A DNA stretch of 64,000 bases from Helianthus annuus. Lineage: Eukaryota > Streptophyta > Magnoliopsida > Asterales > Asteraceae. Within the stretch, counting starts at the first letter, position 1. Each line of letters starts with the position of its first letter. A program made the translations under genes and the position numbers. The DNA lies in assembly GCF_002127325.2 (NCBI RefSeq), contig NC_035436.2, positions 85,681,716 to 85,745,715 on the forward strand, written 5' to 3'. Shown piece by piece: positions 21,377 to 32,808 of the stretch. The notes beneath the pieces are model-generated. The model was not told where the DNA came from, searched no databases, and saw only the letters and a program-made list of their open reading frames with translations.

Positions 21377-24300
21377 ACTCTGGGCCACGACGGGAATCCC
21401 AACGTACTCGGATGAGAGGTATTCAGGTACGCTTGAGAAACTTAACATATCGATCTGTAATCTCTACTGGTTCTTCTACGAATCGCAGCTGGTCGTCGAT
21501 TGTGAGCTCCTTGAGGGGAACTATGAGGGTCTCGTCTGACAGACACTTCTTCAGATTTGACACGTGGAATATGTTGTGAACTCCGCTGAGTTCTGTCGGT
21601 AGATTCAGCCTGTAGGCCACCTTGCCAATCTTCTCAACGATTTCAAAGGGTCCAACGTATCGCGGGTTGAGTTTGCCTCATTTGCCAAAACGAACTACAC
21701 CTTTCCAAGGTGAGACTTTGAGTAGCACTAGATCCCCAACCTGGAACTCGAGTGGCTTTCTTCGCTTATCAGCATAGCTTTTTTGACGGTCACGAGCTGC
21801 CGTCATTCGTTGTCGTATCGGAGCAATCTTCTCAGTTGTATCCACTACAAGTTCTGGGCCAGTGATTTGACTGTCACCAACTTCTGCCCAACAGAGAGGT
21901 GATCGGCACTTCCGTCCGTACAATGCCTCGAATGGAGCGGCCTGGATGCTGGTGTGGTAGCTGTTGTTATACGAAAACTCCACTAGCGGGAGGTGCTTTT
22001 CCCAGCCATTACCAAAATCAATTACACATGCCCTAAGCATGTCTTCAAGGGTCTGGATGGTGCGTTCAGATTGCCCATCCGTCTGTGGGTGATAAGCGGT
22101 GCTCAAATCTAAACGTGAGCCAAAAGACTTATGCATGGCTTGCCACAGTTCAGAAGTAAAACGTGCATCACGATCAGAAATGATGGAGGTTGGCACTCCG
22201 TGCCTTGATACCACTTCCTTTAGGTAAATGTCCGCTAGAGTAGAAAACTTATCCGTTTCCTTGATAGCCAGGAAATGTGAAGACTTTGTCAGTCGATCCA
22301 CGATCACCCAAATGGTATCATTTCCGCGTTGAGATCTAGGCAGGCCAGTAACGAAATCCATGGAAATTTGCTCCCATTTCCATTTTGGGATCTCTGGTTG
22401 TTGCAGTAGGCCTGATGGTTTCTGGTACTCAGTCTTGACTCTCGCACAAGTCAAACATTTGCTGACGTAGGTTGTTATGCTGGCTTTCATACCAGGCCAC
22501 CAGTATGCAGTCTTGAGATCATGGTACATCCTATCCGAACCCGGATGTACTGAATAGCGAGACTTATGTGCTTCATCCATCACAAGCTTGCGTAGGTCTC
22601 TATACAGTGGAATCCAGATGCGCCTGTTAACATAGTAGGCGTCGTTTTCCTTTTGTTCTAGCTGTTGCCTCGATCCTCGTAGGGACTCAGCCCTGATGTT
22701 CTCTGCTTTCAATGCTTCAACCTGAGCATCCTGAATCTGAGCGGGAAGGTTAGATTGGATGGTAAGTTGTAACGCACGTACACGCTTCGGTATAGTATCC
22801 TTTCGACTGAGAGCGTCGGCCACAACATTGGCTTTGCCCGGATGATACTTGATAGCGCATTCATAATCATTCAAGAGCTCGACCCATCGGCGTTGTCGCA
22901 TGTTTAATTCCTTTTGCTTGAAGATATGCTCGAGACTCCTGTGATCGGTGTAAATGGTGCACTTGGTATCGTACAGGTAATGTCTCCATATCTTAAGTGC
23001 GAAAACAACTGCTCCCAATTCCAAGTCGTGCGTAGTGTAGTTCCTTTCGTGAACCTTAAGTTGGCGCGATGCGTAGACAATGACCTTGTCACGTTGCATC
23101 AATATTCAACCAAGCCCTTGGATGGAAGCGTCGCAATAAACCACAAAATCATCTGTGCCTTCAGGCAATGAGAGGATAGGCGCGCTACATAGTCTATCTT
23201 TTAAGTGCTGAAATGCGGACTCCTGTGCATCACCCCAACGATAGGTGACACCTTTCTGAGTCAGTGAAGTGAGAGGTTGCGCAATCTTGGAGAAATCTTT
23301 GATAACCTTCTGTAATATCCTGCCAAACCCAAGAATTGGCGGATTTCTGTCGGTGTACGGGGTGCAGGCTAGTTCTTGATCGAGTCAACCTTGGATGGAT
23401 ACACATGAATTCCATCCTTGTTTACCACATGGCCTAGAAAATGGACTACACGGAAGCCAGAAGTCACATTTCGAAAACTTGGCATACAACTGCTCTTTTC
23501 GAAGAAGTTCCAGAATAAGCCTCAGTTGTTGCTCGTGTTCCTCCTGACTCTTAGAATAGATCAGGATGTCGTCGATGAACACTATGACAAACTTATCTAG
23601 ATAAGGCTTGCACACTCGGTTCATGAGATCCATGAAGACCGCAGGTGCATTCGTTAATCCGAAAGGCATAACCAGAAACTAGTAGTGGCCGTTATGAGTC
23701 CTGAATGCTGTTTTAGGGACATCCTCGTCTCGGACTCTCAGCTGATGGTATCCCGATCTCAAATCAATCTTAGAGTAGTAACTCGACCCTTGCAACTGGT
23801 CGAACAAGTCATCAATGCGTGGAAGAGGATAACGATTCTTCACGGTTACCTAGTTGAGTTCGCGGTAGTCAATACACATTCTGAAGGTACCGTCTTTCTT
23901 CTTCACGAATAACACTGGTGCTCCCCAAGGCGAAGAGCTAGGACGTATGAAACCCTTTTCTAGGAGTTCTTGTAGTTGCGTAGACAGTTCTTCGAGTTTG
24001 GATGGAGCTAGACGATATGGTGCTTGAGCTACTGGTGCTACTCCAGGAGCTAGCTCGATTTGAAACTCAACTTGGCGATGAGGCGGAAGACCAGGTAATT
24101 CCTCAGGAAATACCTCAGGAAAATCACGTACAATAGGTATGTCTTCTATCGTCCTTTCTTCCATGGATGAATCAGAAACGAGGGCTAGAATAGCGGTGTG
24201 GCCCTTTCGCAAACACTTCTGGGCCTTAAGGAAAGAGATGATGCCTACAACAGCACCACCCTTGTCGCGACGAATCACGAGGGGTTCTTTACCAGAACGA

Positions 24301-24840
24301 GGGATACGGACGATTTTCTCCTTGCAAATAATCTCCGCTTGGTGTTGAGATAACCAATCCATCCCAATAACAACGTCAAAACTACCCAGAACGATAGGAA
24401 TAAGGTCGATAGAAAAGGTTTGATCGGCAAGGACAAGCTTGCAACCCTTAACTACATGTGTAGCCTCTAAACTTCTACCATTCGCTAACTCTACGATGTG
24501 CTTGGTGTTCAAAAGTGTTGGAGTACACTTAAGCATCTGACTAACCTTTAAGGACACGTAGCTAGTATCGGCACCCGAATCAAATAAAACAGTAACAAAG
24601 AAATCATACAGAAGAAACTTACCTATCACAACGTTGGGATCGTTCCTTGCATCACCCTGACCAATCACGAACGCACGACCCCTTGCCCCATTACCATTGT
24701 TGTTTCCCCCATTGTCATTTCCATTCCCCTGATTGTTGTTGTTCTGGTTCTGATTTAGCTGGGGGCAGTCTTTCTTGAAATGGCCCTCAGCACCACATTG
24801 AAAGCACCCTTTGTTTTTACCTTATTGTTGCTGCTGCTGG
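21377..24840 (-). pseudogene. pol: Element A pol: protease, RT, RNase H, integrase (decayed)
   Basis: Read on the minus strand from right to left. A nucleocapsid knuckle [14 protein letters not shown] (about 24770) is followed by aspartic protease with [12 protein letters not shown] and [10 protein letters not shown] has [42 protein letters not shown] and the catalytic FIDD. RNase H has [11 protein letters not shown], and integrase has [21 protein letters not shown] and [12 protein letters not shown]. The chromodomain-like tail is cut at GPE by element B. Lesions are TAA about 24822, TAG 23850, TAG about 23681, a frameshift near 23455 plus general decay to 23104, TGA about 23100, TGA 21678 and TGA 21423. 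In life this polyprotein copies RNA into DNA and integrates it. Confidence 0.85.
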
Positions 24841-25938
24841 CGTTGATTTAGTGGGGCTTGTTGATGCTACCGGTTCTGATTCGCTGGACGCTGACTCCTG
24901 CAATCCCTTGCAACATGACCAGGCTTGTTGCACCGATGACAGTTGCCTTTACTACATGGCCCACTGTGGTGCAAGTTGCAGCGATTACATTTGGGGTGAT
25001 TCCCCTTGTATCCACCCTGCCCTTGATTTCCAGAAGGCTGCTGACTGGGGCTCCTATGGTCCTCAGTCCTTCGTTACTGAGACTGAGACTGAGCGGAGGT
25101 AGAGCCTTTGCTCGAATTTCCATCCCATTTTCGCTTGTTATCATTGGGGGCATTAGTAATAGCAGCGCTAATACGCTTGGGCAGCCTATTCTGCTCAACT
25201 GCCTGACCGGTGAGACGATGAGCCAACTTGATGATTTGCTGAATGGTGCCAAGATTAGCTGAGGTTACGTGACTCTGAATCTCTGGTACAAGACCCTTGA
25301 GGTACAGCTCAATACGTTTGATGGGAGGGTCCACCATTATAGGACACAAAATGGCCAGCTCGTTCGACCTCTTCGTGTATGCCTCGATCTCAGACCCCGT
25401 CATCTTCAAATTGAAAAATTCCACCTCCAGCTTGTGGATGTCGTCACGACTACAGTACTCTTCTCTGATCAACTCTTTGAAGTCATTCGATGGGGTGGCA
25501 TTAGCAACCGCCAGCCCGAGCAGTTGAACCTGTGCCTTCCACCAGGTTAACGCAGCACATTCCAGTGTTCCAGTAGCAAATTTCACCCTATGATCTTCAG
25601 AGCATTCACACATCTCGAAAACAGACTCGAGCTTCTCGAACCAGTGAAGAAGACCTACAGCTCCCTCTGTGCCGCTGAAAGTACTGGGTCGGCAGTCCAT
25701 GAAGGTTTTGAACGTGTACACAGGAGGCTGAGCATGTTGACCTGTTGCACGAGAACAAAGTACAAGGTTAAGCACGAGGGTTGGTTTGCGAAGGTAGGAT
25801 CTAAACGTCCTAAGAGGGGTTGATATGGCAGGTTATACCTCCTGCAGGGACAGCTGCGAGTGCCTCAGCAACTCGTTCATTGATCAAAGCCGTCAACTGG
25901 GCTTGAGTTAGGTTGATACGTCCTCCGCGTCCGTTCAT
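24841..25938 (-). pseudogene. gag: Element A gag, two exons, with stop
   Basis: Exon 1 runs 25938-25839 and starts MNGRGGRINLTQAQL. A 97-bp GTATAA...CAACAG intron (25838-25742) follows in phase 1. Exon 2 continues GQHAQPPVYTFKTFMDCRP, then GTEGAVGLLHWFEK, AALTWWKAQVQLLG, ELIREEYC and RIELYLKGLVPEIQS, the capsid domain of Ty3/gypsy gag. A TAA at 25074 breaks the frame in the Gln/Ser-rich linker. Beyond it the same frame still shows CNRCNLHHSGPC and the knuckle CHRCNKPGHVARDC. The product would package element RNA. The spliced frame joins cleanly, and the unspliced frame stops shortly after the 5' splice site. Confidence 0.8.
25742..25838 (-). other. Putative 97-bp spliced intron in element A gag
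   Basis: GTATAACC at the 5' end, TGCAACAG at the 3' end, and exon context GCAGGAG/GTCAAC. Removing it joins Gly codon halves G|GT in phase 1. Element F has an 84-bp GT-AG interval at the same codon (63501-63584). Confidence 0.65.
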
Positions 25939-26226
25939 GATCTTCACAATGAAGCAACGTAAGTGAGGAAAGTGTCGCGAAAGTGCGTAAGTGTGGGACG
26001 ACAGTAGAGAGTAAGCACACAAGGTTCAAATAGCAATTATCACGTTAACTAATGCACAGTGTGACCTATCTAACCGACAATATAACATAAATCATACCAC
26101 CTATTGTGTCGAGTCTTGCACGTGGAGCGAAGCGTCGTTGTGGATCGTTGAGCACTGTACAGGTTATAGTCTGGTTTTTATCAAAAAGCTTTTCCCTTTT
26201 TAAAACCAAGTTCACTATAACCAATG
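25939..26226 (-). other. Element A 5' leader
   Basis: Short leader of about 290 bp between PBS and the gag start. I see no open frame or distinct repeat in it. Confidence 0.5.
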
Positions 26227-26238
26227 GCTCTGATACCA
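26227..26238 (-). promoter_or_regulatory. Element A primer-binding site
   Basis: TGGTATCAGAGC on the minus strand, three bases from the LTR end. The LTR terminus here reads TATCACACC on the plus strand, where relatives have TGTCACACC. Confidence 0.88.
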
Positions 26239-26241
26239 ATC

Positions 26242-26733
26242 TATCACACCCCCAAATTCCAAGTATCACCGCTTGGAGGCGTGACATGACCAGGATCGAG
26301 CCACCAATCATATTGAACAACGTATTTAAGTAAATAAAACCAACCACAATACAATTGGTGACCAAAAGGAAGTTAACCAAGTTCAATTTAAACAGCGGAA
26401 GCGTAAGACGTTAAACCAAAACATAAGTTCATGGTTCATAAGTTTAAAGACCCAAAACATAAGTTTCATAAGTTCATAAAGTTTATTTATTGAGTACGGG
26501 ACATAACAGTTTGCATCCCACAACGACCTCCTCCTTGTGCAAGTTCCATAGCATCTAACGACCTGCAAAGCATGTAATAACGAGTCAACAACAAAGTTGA
26601 GTGAGTTCACGGTTGGTTGTCCATTTTAGAGTTGTTTCCAAAAACGTAGGTTAATCTTAATCAGCTATCCAGCTGTGGGGGTTACCCCATAGTTCGAAAA
26701 TGTTTATTAGTTAACCATCTCGTGTCCACCTTC
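26242..26733 (-). repeat. Element A, right (5') LTR, first part
   Basis: 492 bp from the PBS side up to the insertion point of element E. It shares CGAGCCACCAATCA(T/C)ATTGAAC with the LTR of element F (near 56800), so the two families are related. The last five bases, CCTTC, are the target duplication of E. Confidence 0.8.
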
Positions 26734-27610
26734 TGTGACAACCCTCACTAAACCAGGTATTCGTACGACTTAATTAACTATTAAATTGCTGCTTAATTAC
26801 TGTGCTTAACTGAGTTTACTGATAAACTGCTACTTGACTATTGATACTTGTACATATCTGCATCATACTTTGATTTCCGTCACTGCATTATTTACTTACT
26901 GAACTCTAGTGACAAACATGATGCACAAAAGCACAGTAACATTTGAACGGATAACCTATTGAACATGCTGATATAGCCAGCATCAGGCAAACACTGCCTC
27001 TAAAGGCCTGTATGAGCCAGAAATATTTTACTACACCCATAGTGTGTGTAGGGATACAAGGGTTGTAGAACTGCGTCTCTAGGAATAAGATATAATGATT
27101 GGATGTGCCTAAAACGTACTCTAAGCGCAAAACACAGCACTTTTATCAACATACTAGCTTCTAGCTAACTAATAAAGTGCCAAAACATAAGGAAATATTC
27201 CTGACACTTTGCAGAATAAATTGTGTCGCTAAAAATATTACTTATGACGCTTAAAGGATTACTTAAGCACTTTAACGGATTACTATCCAACCGAACAACC
27301 GGACAATACCCGGAACATAAAAATATTGTCAGAAATATTGTTAGCCTTTTTCTGAGCCAGTTAGGGTCCCTGATTACCTTAACACCCGCTTTATAACGCA
27401 TCTTGCAACTAACGGGGTTAATCTCTAAAGTTAACCTATTAACATAACTAATCATTAACTGAATGGTTGGAAACGAACCGGATACCCCCCCCCCCTAAAG
27501 AGATCGGCCAAACCAAGGGGACAAGGAAGTACACATGTTGATTATTTAATTGGTTATGTATAATATCTAGAAGACACGAGATCCGTTGGACGAAAGAACT
27601 TGAAATTCTC

Positions 27611-27618
27611 TATAAATA
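27611..27618 (+). promoter_or_regulatory. TATA box of element E 5' LTR
   Basis: TATAAATA about 880 bp into the LTR, with the identical box at 37984-37991 in the 3' LTR. It is the likely core promoter of the genomic RNA. Confidence 0.6.
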
Positions 27619-28711
27619 CCCTACCCCTAGCTTAGAGATTTCACACTCCACATTTCACCAACTCAACTCTCTCTCTTGCTCCTCCCTACTCTCGGCCGAA
27701 GACCCCCACCATCACCCACCCATTTTCGAGCTCTTGTTCATCCATTACCACATCATACAAGGCTTACGGGTTACGTATTAGGAAGCTTGAAGCAAGCGGA
27801 AGTTGAAGGACCTCGTTTCTTTGCTTTTATCCACGCCATTTTCGACTAGATTCTTCCCTAGCCCCGAGCTAGAGGTATAATGTTTAAAACTCACTCTCGG
27901 TCGTATCTAAAGTGGTTAATATGATTTTTAACGGTTAAAAGTCGGAATCATACGTTTTGAATCTATAAAGTCTACTAAAACTCGAATATTGTTGGTTAAA
28001 AGCTCATAACATGTGTAAATGTTGTAGTATTTGAATATGTTGATTGTTGAGGCCCGATCTACGTTGTGGTGGCTCTTATCATCGTTTAACCCGACTTTGT
28101 TAAGATCATAGATCTTGACATAAGATTGTTTCTGTCGGTACGAGGGTTAAAAGGTGAAACTCCACCACACGAGAAACATGAACTTGTGTAAAAGTATTTT
28201 GACTTGTAAAATAGTATTTAAAACGAGCCGATCTATGTATGTACAAGTGGTATATTCGTAGAACCAAGTGTCGAGAAAACCATGTTTTATAAAAGTTGGG
28301 TGACATGTTAACAAATATGATTTTTACAAACTACAAGTGTATAAACACTTGTGAAACGAAGGATCCGACAAAGTAACAATTTTTATAAAAGTTGTCGGGA
28401 AGTTGTAAAGGATGATTTGTTCTAAAAACGGGGTTTTTACAAGACTAAACTATTTTATACATAGATCCACTAAATATAAGGTGATCTACACTATGACTTT
28501 CGGAAAAACTACAAGTTCATGTAATAATGCGATTTTACATACTAGTCTACAAGTTTGATGTGTTGAAACTAGTTTGAAGTATCGGAAATTGATTGGTTGA
28601 TTTAAAGAAGTGTTGAAATGATTTTGTAAAAGAAAATGATACGCTTGAAAGCGTGGCCACCTCCAGTTACAGGGGAAACTCTGGCGAAATTTTTCTAAAA
28701 TCTAACACTTA

Positions 28712-28936
28712 GGGGCTGTTTGGTAGCCTCTTAATGACCATTCAGATATTACCTCTTAATGGTTTAAAACCTCTGAATGAATAAGAGGTAACCTCAAGTC
28801 TGAATGATTAAGAGGTAACCTCTGAATGGTAAATCATCACATGTCACATTCTTTTACTTTCTCATTGGTAAAATTCTTAATGGTTCTATTAAAAGGTAGT
28901 CTCTTAATAACCATTCAGAGGCTACCAAACAGCCCC
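28712..28936. mobile_element. 225-bp Tourist-like MITE with a proven empty site
   Basis: It begins GGGGCTGTTTGGTAGCCTC and ends GAGGCTACCAAACAGCCCC, perfect inverted ends. It is flanked by TTA at 28709-28711 and 28937-28939. The other LTR of E has the uninterrupted sequence AACACTTAGAATT at about 39086, so the insertion and the TTA duplication are both confirmed within the window. TTA plus GG-GCTGTTTGG termini indicate a PIF/Harbinger-derived element. Inner repeats of CCTCTTAATG and AGAGGTAACCTC are present. Confidence 0.93.
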
Positions 28937-29812
28937 TTAGAATTATTTACAAGTGTTAGACTACTTTTGACATGTTTTCAAAATACATTTCGCCAAGACT
29001 TTATTTATTAAACAATCGGACGTGGGATTTTCACAAAAACTAAACGTGATAAATATTTATTCGATAAATATATTTTTTCACCATCCTGTTTATGATTATT
29101 TTGTGAAAATATATATAAATATTATTTTTAGAGTAAAAATAATATTTACCAACTTTGACGAACCCAAAATAATACAAACGCTTACACAACAAACGTATAA
29201 GTTACAACGGTAATTACTATTACCACTTAATCGTTAAAACGTAACTTACGCTTAATACGGAAATATTCATAAACGAGTATGTTGTCAGCGTATTATTTTT
29301 GGAAAATATTATGTGTAGAGAAAATATAATATTTTTGAGAAAGATATTTATATTTTGGAATGAGAAGTAAAATATATTAAGTGAGACTTAATATTATAAA
29401 CGCGCATGTATTAATTCCCCCATCCTTGGGAAGGAGATTAACTACCAAGTACATACAAGGAACGGTTGTCTAACTGTTTCCCCGAAAATGTAAACTATAA
29501 AGATAAGGCACGGCCATCCGTCTAATAGAATTAGCACATGTAGGTCGTTGCACAGCTATCAGATATTTGGAATACTTGGTATAGCGACGCACTGACTGTG
29601 AGTTCATGTCCCCCTTTTCTCATAACTGATTTCAGTTTTCTAAACTGCGGGGGTGAAATACATGTTACTATGATTATGAATATTTCTTACATGGTATGGT
29701 CAGCTAAGGAAGGAACTGTTAGGTTATGTGATTTGGGTAGGTGAAACCTTAAGAACATTAGTCCTCGTAGTACGATCGAGGGATACAAGTGATAGGCCTA
29801 TTTGAGCATAAC

Positions 29813-29945
29813 AAACCCCACCCATGCGCCCGCAGGTTGGACCATGTGGTGACCTTGTCGTAACCCCACCCATGCGCCCGTAGGTTGGACCATGTGGTGA
29901 CCTTGTCCTATCCCCTCCCATGCGCCCGCAGGTTGGACCATGTGG
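29813..29945 (+). repeat. 48-bp tandem repeat in element E 5' LTR, three copies
   Basis: The unit contains CCCATGCGCCCGCAGGTTGG and ACCATGTGGTGACC. Starts fall about 48 bp apart. The 3' LTR has four copies (about 39962-40145). Confidence 0.85.
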
Positions 29946-30422
29946 TTACACATTAACTGATATGTTTCCTTATTTGCTTTCATACCAGAGTTTACAAAAT
30001 ATTCACACTTACAATGGTTATAAAGGTTTATTCGCGCGCACATACTAAACACATGAACTCGCTCCACATTATTGTTGATTTTTCAACTTACATGTATTTC
30101 AGGGAATTAAAGGATCTGGCACGGTATGGCACGTTTTCCCGCTGCACTAGTTTCCGAGGTCATCCGGGGTTTAGGGAATGTGACTCTTTCCTGGACAAGT
30201 CACAGTCCTTAAACTGTGTTTATGTTTTTTTTTTGTTTGTTGAACAAGATTATGGTTGTTAAGGTGTATTCCCGTTAAAACAATGGTATTGTATTTGGTT
30301 TTCAAAACTTAATGGATGATCTTGCATGTTTTTAATTCATATAGCTTTGTTATGATTAAGCTATGGTATTAAGAAGTCACACCAAATTAACCACGCTTCC
30401 GCAAAGCCAGGGTGTGACAGCT

Positions 30423-30434
30423 TGGTATCAGAGC
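30423..30434 (+). promoter_or_regulatory. Element E primer-binding site
   Basis: TGGTATCAGAGC three bases after the 5' LTR. It matches initiator methionine tRNA. Confidence 0.9.
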
Positions 30435-30579
30435 TCTGATCATAGCGAACTAGGATTCCTTCTCGAGTCTAGACTATGATCACTAGGGCTCTCACGAAAA
30501 CATTTTTACTGCATACCACTTAAGTCCGGATCCAAAACGTTTTTACAAACACATGTTGAGCACATTTTATTATTTTAGG

Positions 30580-30856
30580 CTCAGTCTTGGAGGCTGAGGC
30601 TCGGTCTTGGAGGCCGAGGCTCGATCTTAGAGATCGAGGTAGATGGCTAGTGAGACTAGGAAGAATAGGCTCAGTCATGAAGGCTGAGGCTCGGTCTTGG
30701 AGGCCGAGGCTCGATCTAGGAGGTCGAGGTGGATGAAGAGCAGTCTGAGAGGCTGGGAGAATTGGCTAGTGGGACTAGGAAGAGCAGTCTGAGAGACTGG
30801 GAGGCTAGTGGGACTAGGAAGAGCAGTCTGAGAGACTGGGAGGCTAGTGGGACTAG
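30580..30856 (+). repeat. Array of 13 short hairpins with five-base loops in the element E leader
   Basis: Six 19-base units have seven-base-pair stems: starts at 30580, 30600, 30620, 30670, 30690 and 30710. They read CTCAGTC/GGCTGAG, CTCGGTC/GGCCGAG and CTCGATC/GATCGAG, in that order, twice (the last with GGTCGAG). Loops are TTGGA, TTAGA, ATGAA or TAGGA. Four CTAG-loop-CTAG units (30647, 30766, 30805, 30844) and three CAGTC-loop-G(G/A)CTG units (30741, 30785, 30824) use loops TGAGA or TGGGA. The array lies about 150 bp after the PBS, where packaging signals are expected. Confidence 0.85.
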
Positions 30857-30948
30857 GAGGACTGTTTGATTGATTATTGGACTAATATGTTTATATGATT
30901 ATATGATTGATTGTTATACGTATGTGTGTTTGTGTTACAAACGTCATG

Positions 30949-31682
30949 GACACTACGAATCGCATGGCCATAGTATCAGACGACATAGTTTCATCGAAGC
31001 ACGAGGTGTACATTTCCGATACTACCGGCACAGACAATGACGACTTTCAGCCCTTTTGCGCTGCCTGAAGTCGTAGCAGAGCCTACTGATGGCCATCTTG
31101 TTGGGAATTTGCCACTCGCGGTGATCCCTGCTCCTGTGCCCCTTGCCGCTTATCCTGTTGTTGATATGCCCCCCCCCCCCCGACGTGGCCTCTGACGACG
31201 ATAACGATCTACTAGAGGAGGACTCATTCAAGGGCGAGGCCCTATTGCTGCTAGTATTAGCCTACTGCTTGCGGACGCTCCTGCAGGGGAAACTCATGCC
31301 CATTCCCCTGTCCCAGACTCATTTGAGTTGCTGACATCCGCATTTTCGCATATACAGGGAGTGCAGCACCATTCACACAACGCCGACCCTGATACGGCAT
31401 CATCGGCTGCACCGGTTCCCGCACACAGCTTTGAGTTTGATCACAGTATTGAGGGTGATCCTGTTCTTCCACCTGGTTTTGATCCAGACCATGACCTTGA
31501 GTTCATACGCTTAGACCAGCCCTTGGAGGATCCTGTAACCCCCTGTGATGGTTGATCCAGCTGATTTTGAGATGGAGTTTGTTGATCCGGAGCCAGCCGT
31601 GGCCCCTGAGCCAGGCGTTGCTCCTAACACCGCATTGGAGCATGACCCTGTTCATGCCGATGCACCTGCTGTTGCTCCTTGA
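30949..31682 (+). pseudogene. Element E decayed N-terminal frame (Asp/Pro-rich)
   Basis: ATG at 30949 opens MDTTNRMAIVSDDIVSSKH and stops after CAA at TGA about 31068. Shifted frames continue with LPEVVAEPTDGHLVGNLP, DDDNDLLEEDSFKGEA and PVLPPGFDPDHDLEFIRL, and end ADAPAVAP before TGA. Several Asteraceae gypsy elements have an Asp/Pro-rich segment like this ahead of gag; that is family recall. At least two frameshifts and two stops break it. Its function is unknown. Confidence 0.55.
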
Positions 31683-32079
31683 TTGATCATCTGCTTGGAC
31701 GAGAGAAAATTTGGGGTAACTGTGCAAGACAATTTATTATTACGGGGGCCCACGTAATAACGACTTGTAGTGCACAGAAATCCTGGTGGACTCTGCGGGT
31801 CAAGCTAATGAAAACCAATGTGGCAGGAAATAACTCGAACACGAATGACCAAGGCGATGAAGCCTCGAGTTCATCCTATTTCAAGCAACAAGCCAAATTG
31901 GCAAGCCTATGTGAAGGCTCAGTAATTTATTTCCCCACCCATACATTGAGTATATTTATAAAATTAGGTGAGTACATGATGGCTTATGGTGCTATGTATC
32001 TCATAGACAATTGGGAAGTTGTCTAACCCACTTCATGCCATTTCGGCAGAAGAGAATGTCACCCAGGCGTGACACAAAC
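31683..32079 (+). other. Spacer in element E with similarity to element C 3' region
   Basis: GTGCAAGACAATTTATTATTA at 31720 and TAGTGCACAGAAA at 31769 match the order of words in C's 3' non-coding region (GTGCAAGGAAGTACGTAATT and CAGTGCACAGAAA, about 11353-11410). This looks like the 3' untranslated part of a related element lying inside E. No convincing coding frame. Confidence 0.4.
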
Positions 32080-32600
32080 ACCAGTATGTTGCCAAGGATA
32101 GAAGCCGAGCTACAAAAACGCATCTCACAGGCAATTGCATGACATGAAGCTCTCCGCTTTTAGCACAGCAATGGCACTACTGGAAATAACCCCCCCCCAG
32201 CTGACTGCACCTATAAGCAGCACCTAAACTACAAGCCTTTGAACTTCGACGTAACAGGAGGCGCCGTTACATTTGTTCGTTGGTCTGAAAATATTGACTT
32301 CATACCAAGAATGACTAATTGTTCATCCCAACCGAGTGTTACCTTTACCTCGGGGTCATTTCTAGATGGCACACTCCCATGGTGGGACCATCAGGGTCAG
32401 GCCATGGAACAGAATGCTGCCTATGCACTGAGCTAGGACGAGCTCAAGGAAATGATTAAGGAGAAATATGGTTCTAAGACTGGAATAACAGAAGCTTGAG
32501 ATAGAGTCCTGGAATTTGAAAATGGACGAGTCAGAGATTCCTGAACACGACCAGCGATCGCACGACTTGCCAAGGGTCGTCACCTACTAAGTCATTGATG
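32080..32600 (+). pseudogene. Element E, first gag copy (decayed)
   Basis: It reads IEAELQKRISQAIA, DCTYKQHLNYKPLNFD, GGAVTFVRWSENIDF, DGTLPWWDHQGQAM and AYALS-stop-DELKEMIKEKYG. Every block has a counterpart in the same order in the gag that starts at 32809, so this is a duplicated gag capsid segment. Stops fall after QAIA, within the linker and at the Trp of ALSW. After KEKYG the frame breaks up. Confidence 0.65.
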
Positions 32601-32808
32601 TTGTATGATACAGTTGGGTACCTGTAAACCTTACATTCTGGTCTCGATCTGTGGTTATGAAATCGAAGTGATCTATTGTTTATATTCTATGACATGAGAT
32701 GTTACGTGGTTGATTTATTGATAACATGAGATGTTATGTGTTGATATTGTTGTATACTTACGCACATTATACTTACTATGACCTGACCCATACGATCATC
32801 ATAGGAAG

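Larger units (their letters stand above)
26734..30419 (+). repeat. Element E, 5' LTR
   Basis: 3,686 bp. A TATA box lies at 27611 (TATAAATACCC), followed by a CT-rich stretch (TCAACTCTCTCTCTTGCTCC) typical of an initiator region. It carries a 225-bp MITE (28712-28936) and three copies of a 48-bp unit (about 29813-29945). Confidence 0.92.

Noticed and set aside
22914..25823. Plus-strand frames across element A pol and gag
   Set aside because: They are opposite-strand shadows of the RT, RNase H and gag coding sequence.
31143..31334. Plus-strand frame with a poly-Pro start
   Set aside because: Depends on a C run that is prone to sequencing or slippage error; treated as part of the decayed N-terminal frame of E.
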